Shown piece by piece: positions 39,999 to 48,999 of a DNA stretch of 64,000 nt. The stretch's first letter is position 1; each line of letters begins with the position of its first letter. Source of the stretch: Phaeospirillum sp. (GTDB lineage Bacteria; Pseudomonadota; Alphaproteobacteria; Rhodospirillales; Magnetospirillaceae); contig JAVBXM010000008.1 in assembly GCA_030824585.1 (NCBI GenBank), forward strand, positions 37,832-101,831, in the 5' to 3' direction. Made by a program: the position numbers and the translations under genes. The notes below the pieces were generated by a model, which was given only the letters and a program-made list of their open reading frames with translations, searched no databases and was not told the DNA's origin.

Positions 39999-40331
39999 GT
40001 GAAGAAGAAAAGAAATCAAGCAGCCGTGCTGGCCGGCTCGCTCGTCATCGGCTTCGTTGCTTCTGTCGCGGCCGGGGATGCCTGGGCGCAGGTCGCCGGG
40101 CAATGGCGGGATGCCCAGCATGTCTATTCCAAGATCTGCGCCAACTGTCATGAAATCGGTGTCGGCCCGGTGATCAAGGGCCGCAACCTCGACCCCGACT
40201 ATTATCAGAGCGTGGTGCGTCACGGCATGCGGGCCATGCCCGCCTTCCGCCCCACCGACGTGGACGATGCTATGCTGCGGCAGGTGGCCGAGATGCTGTC
40301 CAAGAGCCCGGCGCCGGGAGGGGCGAAATGA
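39999..40331 (+). CDS. pchC: p-Cresol methylhydroxylase cytochrome c subunit
   Basis: 110 residues starting at GTG 39999 behind GGGGGAGG. Signal peptide (QAAVLAGSLVIGFVASVAAGDAWA) then a small class I cytochrome c with CANCHE for covalent haem and a C-terminal axial Met region (GMRAMPAFRPTDVDD). In the periplasmic PCMH enzyme it accepts electrons from the flavoprotein subunit PchF. Its position at the head of a pchC-X-F-A order, as known from Pseudomonas putida, supports the name. The stop overlaps the pchX start. Confidence 0.85.
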   Translation: MKKKRNQAAVLAGSLVIGFVASVAAGDAWAQVAGQWRDAQHVYSKICANCHEIGVGPVIKGRNLDPDYYQSVVRHGMRAMPAFRPTDVDDAMLRQVAEMLSKSPAPGGAK

Positions 40332-40813
40332 GGCTGTCGCGCCGCGCCGTGCTGGGAGCCGCCCTGGGTGGCGGCACCCTGGCCGCCCTGCGCGGGCTGC
40401 CGGCGGCGGCCATGACCGCCCCGGTCTCCGGCGCCACCCTGGTGCTGGCCGATCCGTCGGTGAGCCCCGGCTTCGCCGAGGCGGTCCGCAACTGGACCGG
40501 CGGCACCGTCCGCACGGTGACCGGGCCCCAGACCCTGGCCGACGCCGCCCGCTGGCTGGCGGCGGCGCCCGGGCGGCGGGTGGTCGGCCTGGTGGAGGAT
40601 TCCGACGGCGTGCTGTTCCAGCAGATGGTGCCGCGCGGCCGGGCCACCTGGCTGTCCGCCGTTCATCACGCCCCGCGCCCCGTGGCCGGATCGGACTGGG
40701 AGATCGCCCTGGGCGACGGCCTGGGCCGCATGGCCGCCGGACGCGCCACGGGCGGAAATCTGGATGCGGGCGGCCCATCGGTGGCCCGGATGTCCTTCGT
40801 GGTGGCCGGCTAA
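40328..40813 (+). CDS. pchX: PchX-like exported protein between pchC and pchF
   Basis: 161 residues. The ATG at 40328 overlaps the pchC stop (ATGA). N-terminus MRLSRRAVLGAALGGGTLAAL has a twin-arginine-type SRRAVLG motif followed by a hydrophobic core, so Tat export is likely. The mature part has alternating beta/alpha character (TLVLADPSVSPGFAEAV, RVVGLVEDSDG) but no known domain. In Pseudomonas a gene called pchX, of unclear role, occupies this same position. It may assist maturation or export of the flavocytochrome; name is by position, not by sequence comparison. Confidence 0.65.
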   Translation: MRLSRRAVLGAALGGGTLAALRGLPAAAMTAPVSGATLVLADPSVSPGFAEAVRNWTGGTVRTVTGPQTLADAARWLAAAPGRRVVGLVEDSDGVLFQQMVPRGRATWLSAVHHAPRPVAGSDWEIALGDGLGRMAAGRATGGNLDAGGPSVARMSFVVAG

Positions 40814-40837
40814 CCATAAAGAAATCAGGAGAGGAAC

Positions 40838-42385
40838 ATGGCCAGCAAGTATGTCGCCCTGCCCAAGGGCGTTTCGGAAAAGAACTTCGACGCCGCCATC
40901 CGCGAGTACCGCGAGATTCTGGGCGCCGCCAACGTCTTCACCGATGCCGAGCATCTGGTGTCCTACAACAAGATCATGATTCCCGACAGCAACGAGAACC
41001 ACCAGCCGTCGGCGGCCATCTGCCCGGCCTCCACCGAGGAGGTCCAGCGTTGCGTGGCGGTGTGCAACAAGTACAAGGTCCCGGTGTGGCCGATCTCGAC
41101 GGGCCGCAACCTGGGCTACGGCTCGGCGGCGCCGGGCTCGCGCGGGCAGGTGGTCATGGACCTGCGCCGCATGAACAAGATCATCGAGGTGGACGCCGAT
41201 CTGGGCACCGCCCTGGTCGAGCCGGGCGTCACCTTCCAGCAGCTCTACGACTACCTGCAGGACAACAAAATTCCGCTGTGGCTGTCGTGCCCGGCGCCGT
41301 CCTCCATCGCCGGCCCGCTGGGCAACGCCGCCGACCGCGGGGTGGGCTACACGCCTTATGGCGAGCACTTCATGTTCTCGTGCGGCATGGAAGTGGTGAT
41401 GCCCACCGGCGAGGTGCTGAAGACCGGCATGGGCTCGCTGCCCAATTCCAACACCGCCCAGGTGTTCAAGTGGGGGTACGGCCCCTATCTGGACGGCATC
41501 TTCACCCAGTCCAATTACGGCATCATCACCAAGATGGGCTTCTGGCTGATGCCGGCCCCGCCCGCCTTCAAGCCCTATGTCATCCGCTATCCCGAGGAAA
41601 CCGACATCGTCGACATCGTCGAGACGTTGCGGCCGCTGCGCATGGCCATGGTCATCCCCAACGCGGTGGTGATCGTCCACGCCCTGTGGGAGCTGGGCTC
41701 GTTCCTCAAGCGTGCCGATTACTACACCGGCCCCGGCTCCATTCCCGATTCCGTGGTCAAGGAGATGGTGAAGAAGCACAAGGTCGGCATGTGGAACGTC
41801 TATTGCGGCCTCTACGGCACGCCCGAGCAGAACGAGGTCAACTGGAACATCATCCAGCACGTGGTCAAGTCGTCGGGCAAGGGTGAGTTGCTGACCGCCG
41901 AGCAGGTGGGCGATGATCCGGTATTCAAGTACCGCGCCGATCTGATGCAGGGCAAGATGAACACCGCCGAGTTCGGACTCTACAATTGGCGGGGCGGCGG
42001 CGGCTCGGCGTGGTTCGCCCCCGTGAGCCAGGCGCGCGGCAGCGAGACCATGAAGCAGATGGAGATGACCAAGCGTATCCTGGGCAAGTACGGCTTCGAC
42101 TACGTCTCGGAGTTCATCGTCGGCTGGCGCGACATGCACCATATCGTCGACCTGCTCTACGACCGTACCGATCCGGCCCAGATGCAGGCCGCCCACGCCT
42201 GTTTCGACGAACTGCTGACGGAGTTCTCCAAGCACGGCTACGGCACCTACCGCGTCAACACCGCCTTCATGGACAAGGTCGCCGACACCTACGGGCCGGT
42301 GAAGAAGGAGGTCAACCGCAAGATCAAGCGGGCGCTGGACCCCAACGGCATCATCGCGCCCGGCAAGTCCGGTATCTGGAACTAA
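40838..42385 (+). CDS. pchF: p-Cresol methylhydroxylase flavoprotein subunit
   Basis: 515 residues, vanillyl-alcohol-oxidase/PCMH family. N-terminal FAD-binding PP-loop domain (PASTEEVQRCVAVCNKYKVPVWPISTGRNLGYG, GSRGQVVMDLRRMNKI), then a cap domain and the C-terminal segment NRKIKRALDPNGIIAPGKSG shared by the family. FAD is covalently tyrosyl-linked in PCMH; I cannot fix that residue here. It hydroxylates p-cresol with water at the methyl group, giving 4-hydroxybenzyl alcohol and then the aldehyde, without O2. It has no signal peptide, as is true of known PchF, which is thought to travel with a partner. AGGAG precedes ATG 40838. Confidence 0.88.
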   Translation: MASKYVALPKGVSEKNFDAAIREYREILGAANVFTDAEHLVSYNKIMIPDSNENHQPSAAICPASTEEVQRCVAVCNKYKVPVWPISTGRNLGYGSAAPGSRGQVVMDLRRMNKIIEVDADLGTALVEPGVTFQQLYDYLQDNKIPLWLSCPAPSSIAGPLGNAADRGVGYTPYGEHFMFSCGMEVVMPTGEVLKTGMGSLPNSNTAQVFKWGYGPYLDGIFTQSNYGIITKMGFWLMPAPPAFKPYVIRYPEETDIVDIVETLRPLRMAMVIPNAVVIVHALWELGSFLKRADYYTGPGSIPDSVVKEMVKKHKVGMWNVYCGLYGTPEQNEVNWNIIQHVVKSSGKGELLTAEQVGDDPVFKYRADLMQGKMNTAEFGLYNWRGGGGSAWFAPVSQARGSETMKQMEMTKRILGKYGFDYVSEFIVGWRDMHHIVDLLYDRTDPAQMQAAHACFDELLTEFSKHGYGTYRVNTAFMDKVADTYGPVKKEVNRKIKRALDPNGIIAPGKSGIWN

Positions 42386-42401
42386 GGGAGGAGCAAAAAT
42401 C

Positions 42402-43844
42402 ATGAAGGAATACAAGCTGTTCATCGGCGGCGAATGGGTCGCCTCGTCGGGCAACACCGTCGCCGACAACATCGATCCGGCCACCGGCAAGGCCTTCGCC
42501 CGCGTCCACCAGGCCGGGCTGCCCGACCTGGAAAAGGCGGTGGCCGCCGCCCATGCCGCATCCAAGGAATGGGGCAACACGCTGGCCAACCAGCGCGAGG
42601 CCATCCTGATCAAGGCCGCCGACGTGCTGGCCGGGCGTATCCCGGAAATCGCCGAGGTGCTGCGCTACGAATCCGGCTCAACCTTCGGCAAGTCCATGTT
42701 CGAGGTGTCGTTCTGCGTCAACCTGCTGCGCAGCGCGGCGGGCGAATGCCGGCGTATCTTCGGCGAGACCATGCCGTCCGATTCCCCCGGCCTGTTCTCC
42801 ATGAGCGTGCGCCGGCCGCTGGGCGTCATCGCCGGCATCGCGCCCTACAACTTCCCCTTCCTGCTGGCCTTCAAGAAGGTGGCCATGGCGCTGGCGGCGG
42901 GTAACGCCTTCGTGCTGAAGCCGGCGGGCTATACCCCCATCTCGGGCCTGATGATCGCCGAGGTGATGGAAGCCGCCGGCCTGCCCAAGGGCGTGCTGAA
43001 CGTCATTCCCGGCCCCGGCGGCAAGCTGGGCGACGCCCTGATCGCCGATCCCCGGGTCAAGATGGTGACCTTCACCGGCTCCACCGAGGTGGGCCGCCAT
43101 ATCGGCGAGATGGCCGCCCGGCACTTCAAGAAGTGCACCCTGGAGATGGGCGGCAAGAGCCCGCTGATCGTGCTCAAGGACGCCGACATCCCCTATGCGG
43201 TGGACGCCGCCTGCTTCGGCATCTTCCTGCACCAGGGCCAGGTCTGCATGGTCAACTCGCGCATCATCGTCGAGGAACCGATCTTCGACGAATTCTGCAA
43301 GGCCTTCACCGCCAAGGTCCGCACGCTGCAGGTGGGCGACCCCCACCACCCGCACACCGTGATCGGCCCGCTGATCAACCAGGGCCAGTGCGCCGTGGTG
43401 CAGGGCCACGTGGACGACGCGGTGAAGAAGGGCGCGCGGCTGCTCAACGGTGGCAAGTCCGACGGCGCCTTCTACGAGCCGACGGTGCTGGCCGGGGTCA
43501 CCGACGACATGGTGGTCTACCGCGACGAGACCTTCGGGCCGCTGGTGTCCATCATCCGCGCTGGTGATTCCGAGGAAGCCCTGGAGATCGCCAACGACAG
43601 CAATTACGGCCTGTCCTCGGCGGTGATCACCAACGACCTGCAGAAGGCCATGGACCTGGCGATGCGCCTTGAATCCGGGGCCGTCCACCTCAACGACTGC
43701 ACCATCTACGACGAGCCGCACGTGCCCTTCGGCGGCATCAAGGAAAGCGGCATGGGCCGCGAGGGTGGCAAGTGGTCCATGGAGGAGATGACCGAGATCA
43801 AGTGGATCACCATTCAGATGGGCAAGCGCCACTTCCCGTTCTGA
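42402..43844 (+). CDS. pchA: 4-Hydroxybenzaldehyde dehydrogenase (ALDH superfamily)
   Basis: 480 residues, full-length aldehyde dehydrogenase. Cofactor region PYNFPFLLAFKK, general base in LEMGGKSP, nucleophile Cys in HQGQVCMVNSRI, and ETFGPLVSII near the end. Homologous to the vanillin/benzaldehyde dehydrogenase branch. In this operon it should oxidise 4-hydroxybenzaldehyde to 4-hydroxybenzoate with NAD(P)+, completing the upper p-cresol pathway. GGGAGGAG precedes ATG 42402 and the pchF stop is 16 bp away. Confidence 0.87.
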   Translation: MKEYKLFIGGEWVASSGNTVADNIDPATGKAFARVHQAGLPDLEKAVAAAHAASKEWGNTLANQREAILIKAADVLAGRIPEIAEVLRYESGSTFGKSMFEVSFCVNLLRSAAGECRRIFGETMPSDSPGLFSMSVRRPLGVIAGIAPYNFPFLLAFKKVAMALAAGNAFVLKPAGYTPISGLMIAEVMEAAGLPKGVLNVIPGPGGKLGDALIADPRVKMVTFTGSTEVGRHIGEMAARHFKKCTLEMGGKSPLIVLKDADIPYAVDAACFGIFLHQGQVCMVNSRIIVEEPIFDEFCKAFTAKVRTLQVGDPHHPHTVIGPLINQGQCAVVQGHVDDAVKKGARLLNGGKSDGAFYEPTVLAGVTDDMVVYRDETFGPLVSIIRAGDSEEALEIANDSNYGLSSAVITNDLQKAMDLAMRLESGAVHLNDCTIYDEPHVPFGGIKESGMGREGGKWSMEEMTEIKWITIQMGKRHFPF

Positions 43845-43870
43845 GCCGTCATCCTTCCCGGCTCATACTG

Positions 43871-43913
43871 GGCCGGATCGCACTGTCCCCACTTCGCGAT
43901 CCGGCCAACTTTT
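43871..43913 (+). terminator. Hairpin after pchA (terminator or attenuator)
   Basis: GGCCGGATCGC and GCGATCCGGCC make a perfect 11-bp stem with a 14-nt loop, followed by AACTTTT. It lies in the 88-bp gap between pchA and the CoA ligase, so it may partly separate the two. Confidence 0.65.
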
Positions 43914-43932
43914 CCCCCAGGACGGTTCCCAC

Positions 43933-45474
43933 ATGACCGAATGCAATCGCCGCAAAAGTCCGCTCAACAACGCCAGCGAACAGATCGCCGGCTGGCAGGC
44001 GGCCGCCGGGCTGGGCGGCAAGGCCGCCATCCTGGCCGCCGAGCGCGCAGTCACCTTCTCGGACCTGGCCGAAAGCATCAACCGGGTCGGCAACGGCCTG
44101 CTGGCCGGCGGCGTGCGGCCCGGCGACCGGGTGATCCTGCTGATGGCCGACACGCCCGAGCTGATCGCCGCCTATCTGGCGGTGATGAAGGTCGGCGCGG
44201 TGGCCATCGCGCTCAATACCCGCGGCAGCGCCGGCGATATCGGCCATGCCATGGAGGACAGCGGCTGCGCCGCCCTGCTGACCGACCATACCCTGCTGTC
44301 CCTGTTCCAGTCGGCCCTGGACCGTACCGATTACCGCCCGCCCCTGGTGGTGGACGACGTGGCCGCCTTCGCCGCCGGCCAGCCGGCCGAACTGGCGGCC
44401 CATGCGGTCCTGCCCACCGATCCCGCCTTTATGATCTACACCTCTGGCACCACGGGGGCCGCCAAAGGCGCCATCCACCGCCACGGCGACGTGGAGATCG
44501 GCGACCTGCACCTGCGGCAGAATTTCGGCGTGGCCCCCGGCGACCGGGTGTTCTCCACTTCGAAGCTGTTCTTCGCCTATGCCCTGGGCCACAGCCTGAT
44601 CGGCGCGCTGAAATGCGGCGCCACCGTTATCCTTTATGCCGGCTGGCCCGATGCCGAGGCGGTGGCCGAGGTGGTCGAGCGTCACGCTCCCACCATCTTG
44701 CTCAGCGTGCCCACCCTTTATCGCAACCTGCTCCGCAGCCAGGTGGTCGGCCGCCCCGCCTTCCGCCGTATCCGTCACTTCATCTCCGCCGGGGAGCGGC
44801 TGCCGGAATCGGTGTTCTCGGAATGGCTCCAGGCCACCGGCCAGCCCATCCTGGAAGGGATCGGCACCAGCGAGATCGTCTTCCTGGCCATCGCCAACAC
44901 GCCGTTGGCCTATCGCATGGGCTCGTCGGGCCGCCCCCAGCCCTGGGCCCGGGTCAAGCTGCTGGACGAGGACGGCAAACCGGTGCGCGAGCCCGGCCGC
45001 ACCGGCATCTTGTGGCTGAAGATGGCCTCGGTGGCCGCCGGCTACTGGAACCAGCCGGACAAGACCGCCGAGGCGTTCCAGAAGGGCTGGTACCGCACCG
45101 GCGACGTCTTCTCGGTGGATGCCGAGGGTTGGTGGGAACACCACGGGCGCGGCGACGACATGCTGAAGATCTCCGGCCAGTGGGTCAGTCCCGCCGAGAT
45201 CGAGGAGCACGCCCTGAAGCTGCCCGGCATCGCCGAGGTGGCCGCCGTGGGGGTGACCACCCAGGACGGGCTGGTCCGCCTGGGCCTTGCCGTGGTCCGT
45301 GCCGATTTCGCCCCGGGCACCGAGGTGATGGAGGCCAATCTGCGCCAGCATTTCGAGCGCAGCCTGTCCATCTACAAATGTCCGCGCCGCATCCGCTTCG
45401 TCGACGAGATGCCGCGCACCGTCACCGGCAAGCTGCAGCGCTTCCGGGTCCGCGACCTGTTCGCGCCGGAATAG
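43933..45474 (+). CDS. Aryl-CoA ligase (4-hydroxybenzoate/benzoate-CoA ligase family)
   Basis: 513 residues, ANL adenylate-forming enzyme. AMP motif IYTSGTTGAAKGAIHRH, then GTSEIVF, YRTGDVFSVD, GRGDDMLKISGQWVSP and the C-terminal Lys in TVTGKLQRF. The pattern (HGDVEIGDLHLRQNFGV..., FFAYALGHSLIGAL) is that of benzoate/4-hydroxybenzoate-CoA ligases. Here it most plausibly activates 4-hydroxybenzoate to 4-hydroxybenzoyl-CoA, the entry to anaerobic ring reduction. No hydroxybenzoyl-CoA reductase genes occur in the window. Confidence 0.85.
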   Translation: MTECNRRKSPLNNASEQIAGWQAAAGLGGKAAILAAERAVTFSDLAESINRVGNGLLAGGVRPGDRVILLMADTPELIAAYLAVMKVGAVAIALNTRGSAGDIGHAMEDSGCAALLTDHTLLSLFQSALDRTDYRPPLVVDDVAAFAAGQPAELAAHAVLPTDPAFMIYTSGTTGAAKGAIHRHGDVEIGDLHLRQNFGVAPGDRVFSTSKLFFAYALGHSLIGALKCGATVILYAGWPDAEAVAEVVERHAPTILLSVPTLYRNLLRSQVVGRPAFRRIRHFISAGERLPESVFSEWLQATGQPILEGIGTSEIVFLAIANTPLAYRMGSSGRPQPWARVKLLDEDGKPVREPGRTGILWLKMASVAAGYWNQPDKTAEAFQKGWYRTGDVFSVDAEGWWEHHGRGDDMLKISGQWVSPAEIEEHALKLPGIAEVAAVGVTTQDGLVRLGLAVVRADFAPGTEVMEANLRQHFERSLSIYKCPRRIRFVDEMPRTVTGKLQRFRVRDLFAPE

Positions 45475-45484
45475 GGAGGCAACG

Positions 45485-45673
45485 GTGGAGTATACCTGGG
45501 AAGAGATCGACCAGATGGCGGATATTCTCGAGGCCGAGATCGCCGGCGGGCGTTTCGACCCTCCCGCCGCCCGCACCCTGGCGCTGCGGGTGGCGGACCT
45601 GTGCCCCGATATCCGCGCCAGCATGAATCTGATTGCCGCGCGCATGACGGAGTATGTTGAACCGGCCAAGTAG
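45485..45673 (+). CDS. 62-aa protein after the CoA ligase
   Basis: A small, helical, acidic protein (MEYTWEEIDQMADILEAEIA... ending EYVEPAK) that starts 10 bp after the ligase stop, with GGGAGGCAAC just before its ATG. The strong ribosome site and tight spacing argue that it is real and cotranscribed. No family recognised; it could be a small partner of the ligase. Confidence 0.6.
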   Translation: MEYTWEEIDQMADILEAEIAGGRFDPPAARTLALRVADLCPDIRASMNLIAARMTEYVEPAK

Positions 45674-45754
45674 GCCAGTGTAAATACGGTAAATCACGCG
45701 CCAGAAAACGATGCGCGGAAAATTAAGAATAATGATTGTGGGAGGAACTATGAG

Positions 45755-47569
45755 GTGCAACCTCGGGATATGACGCTGCCCGATCTGGTCAGTTTTGACC
45801 CGGATCATGGCTTGATTTCATTTTGTGGACGCCGTGCGGTGTTGGTCCAGGCCGACGCCATGGGAGCCTTGCGCAAGGAGCTGATCGACACCCTGGGCGT
45901 CGACATCGCCAAGGTGATCCTGACCCGCTTCGGCTATAGCTGCGGCCAAAGCGACGCACGGCATCTGCACGCCCTGATGGGCGATGACGCCGTGTCGGAG
46001 TTCGTCCTGGCCGGGCCGAAGCTGCACATGCTCGAAGGCGTGGTCTGCGTCGAGACCCATGCCCTGCTCATCGACCCGGAGACCGGCCATTACGACATGG
46101 CCGGCGTGTGGAAGAACTCGTACGAGGCCGAGCAGCACGTAAGGTTGTTCGGCGTGTCGTCCGATCCGGTGTGCTGGACGGTGTCGGGCTATGCCTCGGG
46201 TTTCTCGTCGGTGGCGTTCGATACCCCGATGATCTGCATCGAGGACCAGTGCGTCGGACGCGGCCATGCCGAATGCTCGTGGCGCCTGATCTCCTCGGAC
46301 ATCTGCGGCCCCGAGCACGACGAGCATCGCCGCCTGTTCATGCCGCTCAACCTGCAGCAGCACATCAACCTGCTGGAGCAGAAGGTGCAGCAGCGCACCG
46401 CCGATCTGGCCGCCTCGGAATCGCGCTACCGCGATCTGGTGGACAACCTGTCGGAGATCGTCTTCAGCCTGGACGGCAACGGCCAGCTGGTCCACCTCAA
46501 CCGGGCCGGCCGCCGCCGGCTGGGCCTGGCGGCCGACGGCGAGATGGTGCCGCTGGCCCGCCTGATGACCATGCCCCACCGCCGCCGCCTCGCCCGTTTC
46601 CTGCGTCAGGTGGGCGACAGCGGGTCCGAGGGGCGGATCGAAACCGCGCTGCGCAGCCTGCACGGCGAGGAAATTCCCGCCCAGATGCAGATCAGCCCGG
46701 TGATGGACGGCGAACGGCTGGCCGGCTACCGGGGGCTGGCCATCGATATTTCCCAGCGTCAGGCCCGCGAGCGCAAGCTGACCGAATACGCCTCCAGCCT
46801 GGAAAGCCAACTGGCCCAGGCCACCCGTCTGGCCGGACTGGGGCAGTTCGCCTCGGGCATCGCCCACGAGATCAACAACCCCATGGGGTTGATCTCCGCC
46901 TATGCCGAGGACCTGCTCGACACCATCGGCGACGGCGGCGGCGGCGGGGACCCGGTGGACGTCGAGCGCCTGCGCCGCGGTCTGGCGACCATCCAGGAGC
47001 AGGCCTACCGCTGCAAGTACATCACCCAGAACGTGCTGTCCTTCGCCCGTGACCAGGTGGTCAACCTGGAGCCCACCAACCTGGGCGCCCTGGTGCGCGA
47101 CAAGGTGGCCTTCTTCAGCGACCGGGCCGGCGGAGTCGCCCTCGACATCCGCCTGACCGTCAACGACGACCTGCCGCCGGTCCGCACCGATCCCAGCCTG
47201 ATCGGCCAAGTTCTGCTCAATCTGCTGAAGAACGCCGCCGAGGCCACGGAATCCAACGGCCGTCTCATGGTGTCGCTGGGCCGTTTCCGCAGCCGTATCC
47301 GCCTGGAAGTGGCCGATGACGGCCCGGGGCTGGCGCCGGAGATCATGGAAAAGGTCTTCGACCCGTTCTTCACCACCAAGGAGCCCGACAGGGGGACCGG
47401 CCTCGGCCTGTCCATCTGCTACGGCATCGTGCGCTCCCTGGGGGGAACCATCACCTGCGGCAACCGCCCGGCCGGGGGGGCCTGGTTCCGCGTGTCGCTG
47501 CCAATGGTATCCGAAGGGCCAACGGCATCCGAGGGGCCAATTGTATCCGAGGGGAGTGTCGAGCGATGA
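45755..47569 (+). CDS. Aromatic-sensing histidine kinase (XylR-N/V4R - PAS - HisKA - HATPase)
   Basis: 604 residues from GTG 45755; ATG 45770 is an alternative. Residues 1-95 resemble the XylR_N aromatic-effector domain ([30 protein letters not shown]), 125-185 a V4R domain ([31 protein letters not shown]). These domains normally sit on XylR/DmpR-type sigma54 activators; here they feed a coiled coil, PAS domain and kinase: H-box [42 protein letters not shown]. No TM segment, so it senses in the cytoplasm. The stop overlaps the response-regulator start (ATGA). A p-cresol two-component system called PcrSR is, as I recall, described in Aromatoleum; this pair may correspond. Confidence 0.85.
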   Translation: MQPRDMTLPDLVSFDPDHGLISFCGRRAVLVQADAMGALRKELIDTLGVDIAKVILTRFGYSCGQSDARHLHALMGDDAVSEFVLAGPKLHMLEGVVCVETHALLIDPETGHYDMAGVWKNSYEAEQHVRLFGVSSDPVCWTVSGYASGFSSVAFDTPMICIEDQCVGRGHAECSWRLISSDICGPEHDEHRRLFMPLNLQQHINLLEQKVQQRTADLAASESRYRDLVDNLSEIVFSLDGNGQLVHLNRAGRRRLGLAADGEMVPLARLMTMPHRRRLARFLRQVGDSGSEGRIETALRSLHGEEIPAQMQISPVMDGERLAGYRGLAIDISQRQARERKLTEYASSLESQLAQATRLAGLGQFASGIAHEINNPMGLISAYAEDLLDTIGDGGGGGDPVDVERLRRGLATIQEQAYRCKYITQNVLSFARDQVVNLEPTNLGALVRDKVAFFSDRAGGVALDIRLTVNDDLPPVRTDPSLIGQVLLNLLKNAAEATESNGRLMVSLGRFRSRIRLEVADDGPGLAPEIMEKVFDPFFTTKEPDRGTGLGLSICYGIVRSLGGTITCGNRPAGGAWFRVSLPMVSEGPTASEGPIVSEGSVER

Positions 47570-48945
47570 CGGACGCCCGCTTGCTCATCGTCGACGATGA
47601 GCCGCATTACCGCCAACTGCTCAGCGAGCGGCTGAGTCGCCGGGGCTGGGCCACCTTCACCGCCGCCAATGCCCAGGAGGCGCTGGCCATCGCCGAGACG
47701 GTGGGCGTCGACGTCGCCCTGGTGGACATCATGATGGCCGGCATGGACGGGTTGACCCTGTTCGAGCACCTGCGGCGCATGGACCCGGCCATCGAAGGCA
47801 TCATCCTGACCGGCCACGCCAATGTGGACACCGCCATCAAGGCCATGAAGCTGGGGGCCTTCGACTATCTGTCCAAGCCCTACAAGCTGAGCGAACTGGA
47901 AATCGTGGTGGACCGCGCCTTCGAGCGCCGCCGCCTCAACCATCGCTGCGCCGGGCTGGTCGCCCAGGTGGAGCATCTGCGCGGGCGCGGCATCGACCGC
48001 ATGGTGGGGGAGGGCCAGCCGTGGCTGAGTACCGTCAACCTGGCCCGCAAGGCGGCGGCCCAGGACGCCCCGGTGCTGATCACCGGCGAAAGCGGTTCGG
48101 GCAAGGAGGTCATCGCGGCGGCTCTCCACCAGTGGAGCCAGCGGGCCGGCAACGTCTTCGTTCCCATCAATTGCGGCGCGCTGCCCGACAATCTGCTGGA
48201 AAGCGAGCTGTTCGGCCACCGGCGCGGAGCCTTCACCGGGGCCATGGCCGACAAGGAGGGATTGTTCCAGGTGGCGTCCAGCGGCACCCTGTTCCTGGAC
48301 GAGATCGGCGAGTTGCAGCCCAGCGGCCAGGCCAAGCTGCTGCGGGTCATGGAGACCGGCGAGTTCCGCCCCCTGGGCCAGACGGCGCTGCGCCGCACCG
48401 AGACCCGGGTGGTGGCCGCCACCAACCGCGACCTGAAGGCCGAGGTCAAGGCCGGGAGATTCCGCGAGGATCTCTATTACCGCCTCAACGTCCTGACCAT
48501 CCGGGTGCCGCCGCTGCGCGAGCGCCGCTCGGATATCCCGCTGCTGATCGCCCACCTGATGGCCCGCAGCCAGGCCCAGGTCCGCGACATCGAGCCCGCC
48601 GCCATGGCCCGTCTGGTGGATTATTCCTGGCCGGGCAACGTCCGCGAGCTGCGCAACGTCATCGAACGGATGCTGATGCTGGTGGAGGGGCCGCGTGTCA
48701 CTGAAAACCTCGTCACCTCGCTGATCAGCGAGCCGACCGACCGGGGGCGCGGCGCCGGCTCGCCCCGGTTCGACCACATGATGAGCCTGGACGAGATGGA
48801 CCGTGCCTATGTGCGCTGGGTGCTGGCCCAATGCGACGGAAACATCAGCACGGCGGCCAAGAAGCTTAAAATTTCCCGCTCGACCCTTTACCGTTACGTG
48901 GAGCCGGAAAACGGCACGGCCGGCTTGGCGAAGTCGTCGGCCTAA
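47566..48945 (+). CDS. NtrC-family sigma54-dependent response regulator
   Basis: 459 residues in three modules. Receiver 1-120 with DDE, phosphoacceptor Asp in LVDIMMAGMDG and Lys in LSKPYKL. AAA+ domain about 140-370 with Walker A GESGSGKE, the sigma54-contact loop GAFTGA, Walker B GTLFLDEIG and the R-finger region PLRERRSDIPLL. A Fis-type helix-turn-helix at the C-terminus (NISTAAKKLKISRSTLYRYV). Its start overlaps the kinase stop, making a cognate pair. Intact GAFTGA means it can open sigma54 promoters; the matching -24/-12 sites at 37.1 and 39.8-39.9 kb are the obvious targets. Confidence 0.9.
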   Translation: MTDARLLIVDDEPHYRQLLSERLSRRGWATFTAANAQEALAIAETVGVDVALVDIMMAGMDGLTLFEHLRRMDPAIEGIILTGHANVDTAIKAMKLGAFDYLSKPYKLSELEIVVDRAFERRRLNHRCAGLVAQVEHLRGRGIDRMVGEGQPWLSTVNLARKAAAQDAPVLITGESGSGKEVIAAALHQWSQRAGNVFVPINCGALPDNLLESELFGHRRGAFTGAMADKEGLFQVASSGTLFLDEIGELQPSGQAKLLRVMETGEFRPLGQTALRRTETRVVAATNRDLKAEVKAGRFREDLYYRLNVLTIRVPPLRERRSDIPLLIAHLMARSQAQVRDIEPAAMARLVDYSWPGNVRELRNVIERMLMLVEGPRVTENLVTSLISEPTDRGRGAGSPRFDHMMSLDEMDRAYVRWVLAQCDGNISTAAKKLKISRSTLYRYVEPENGTAGLAKSSA

Positions 48946-48974
48946 CGGAATGGTCGGCCGGACGGAATGGTCGG
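48945..48974 (+). repeat. Direct repeat ACGGAATGGTCGG
   Basis: Two exact 13-base copies (48945-48957 and 48962-48974) lie at the end of the response-regulator gene and before the deaminase. Probably a local slippage duplication; no function evident. Confidence 0.5.
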
Positions 48975-48999
48975 TATGACGGGGGGAGGGGAGGGCGCC

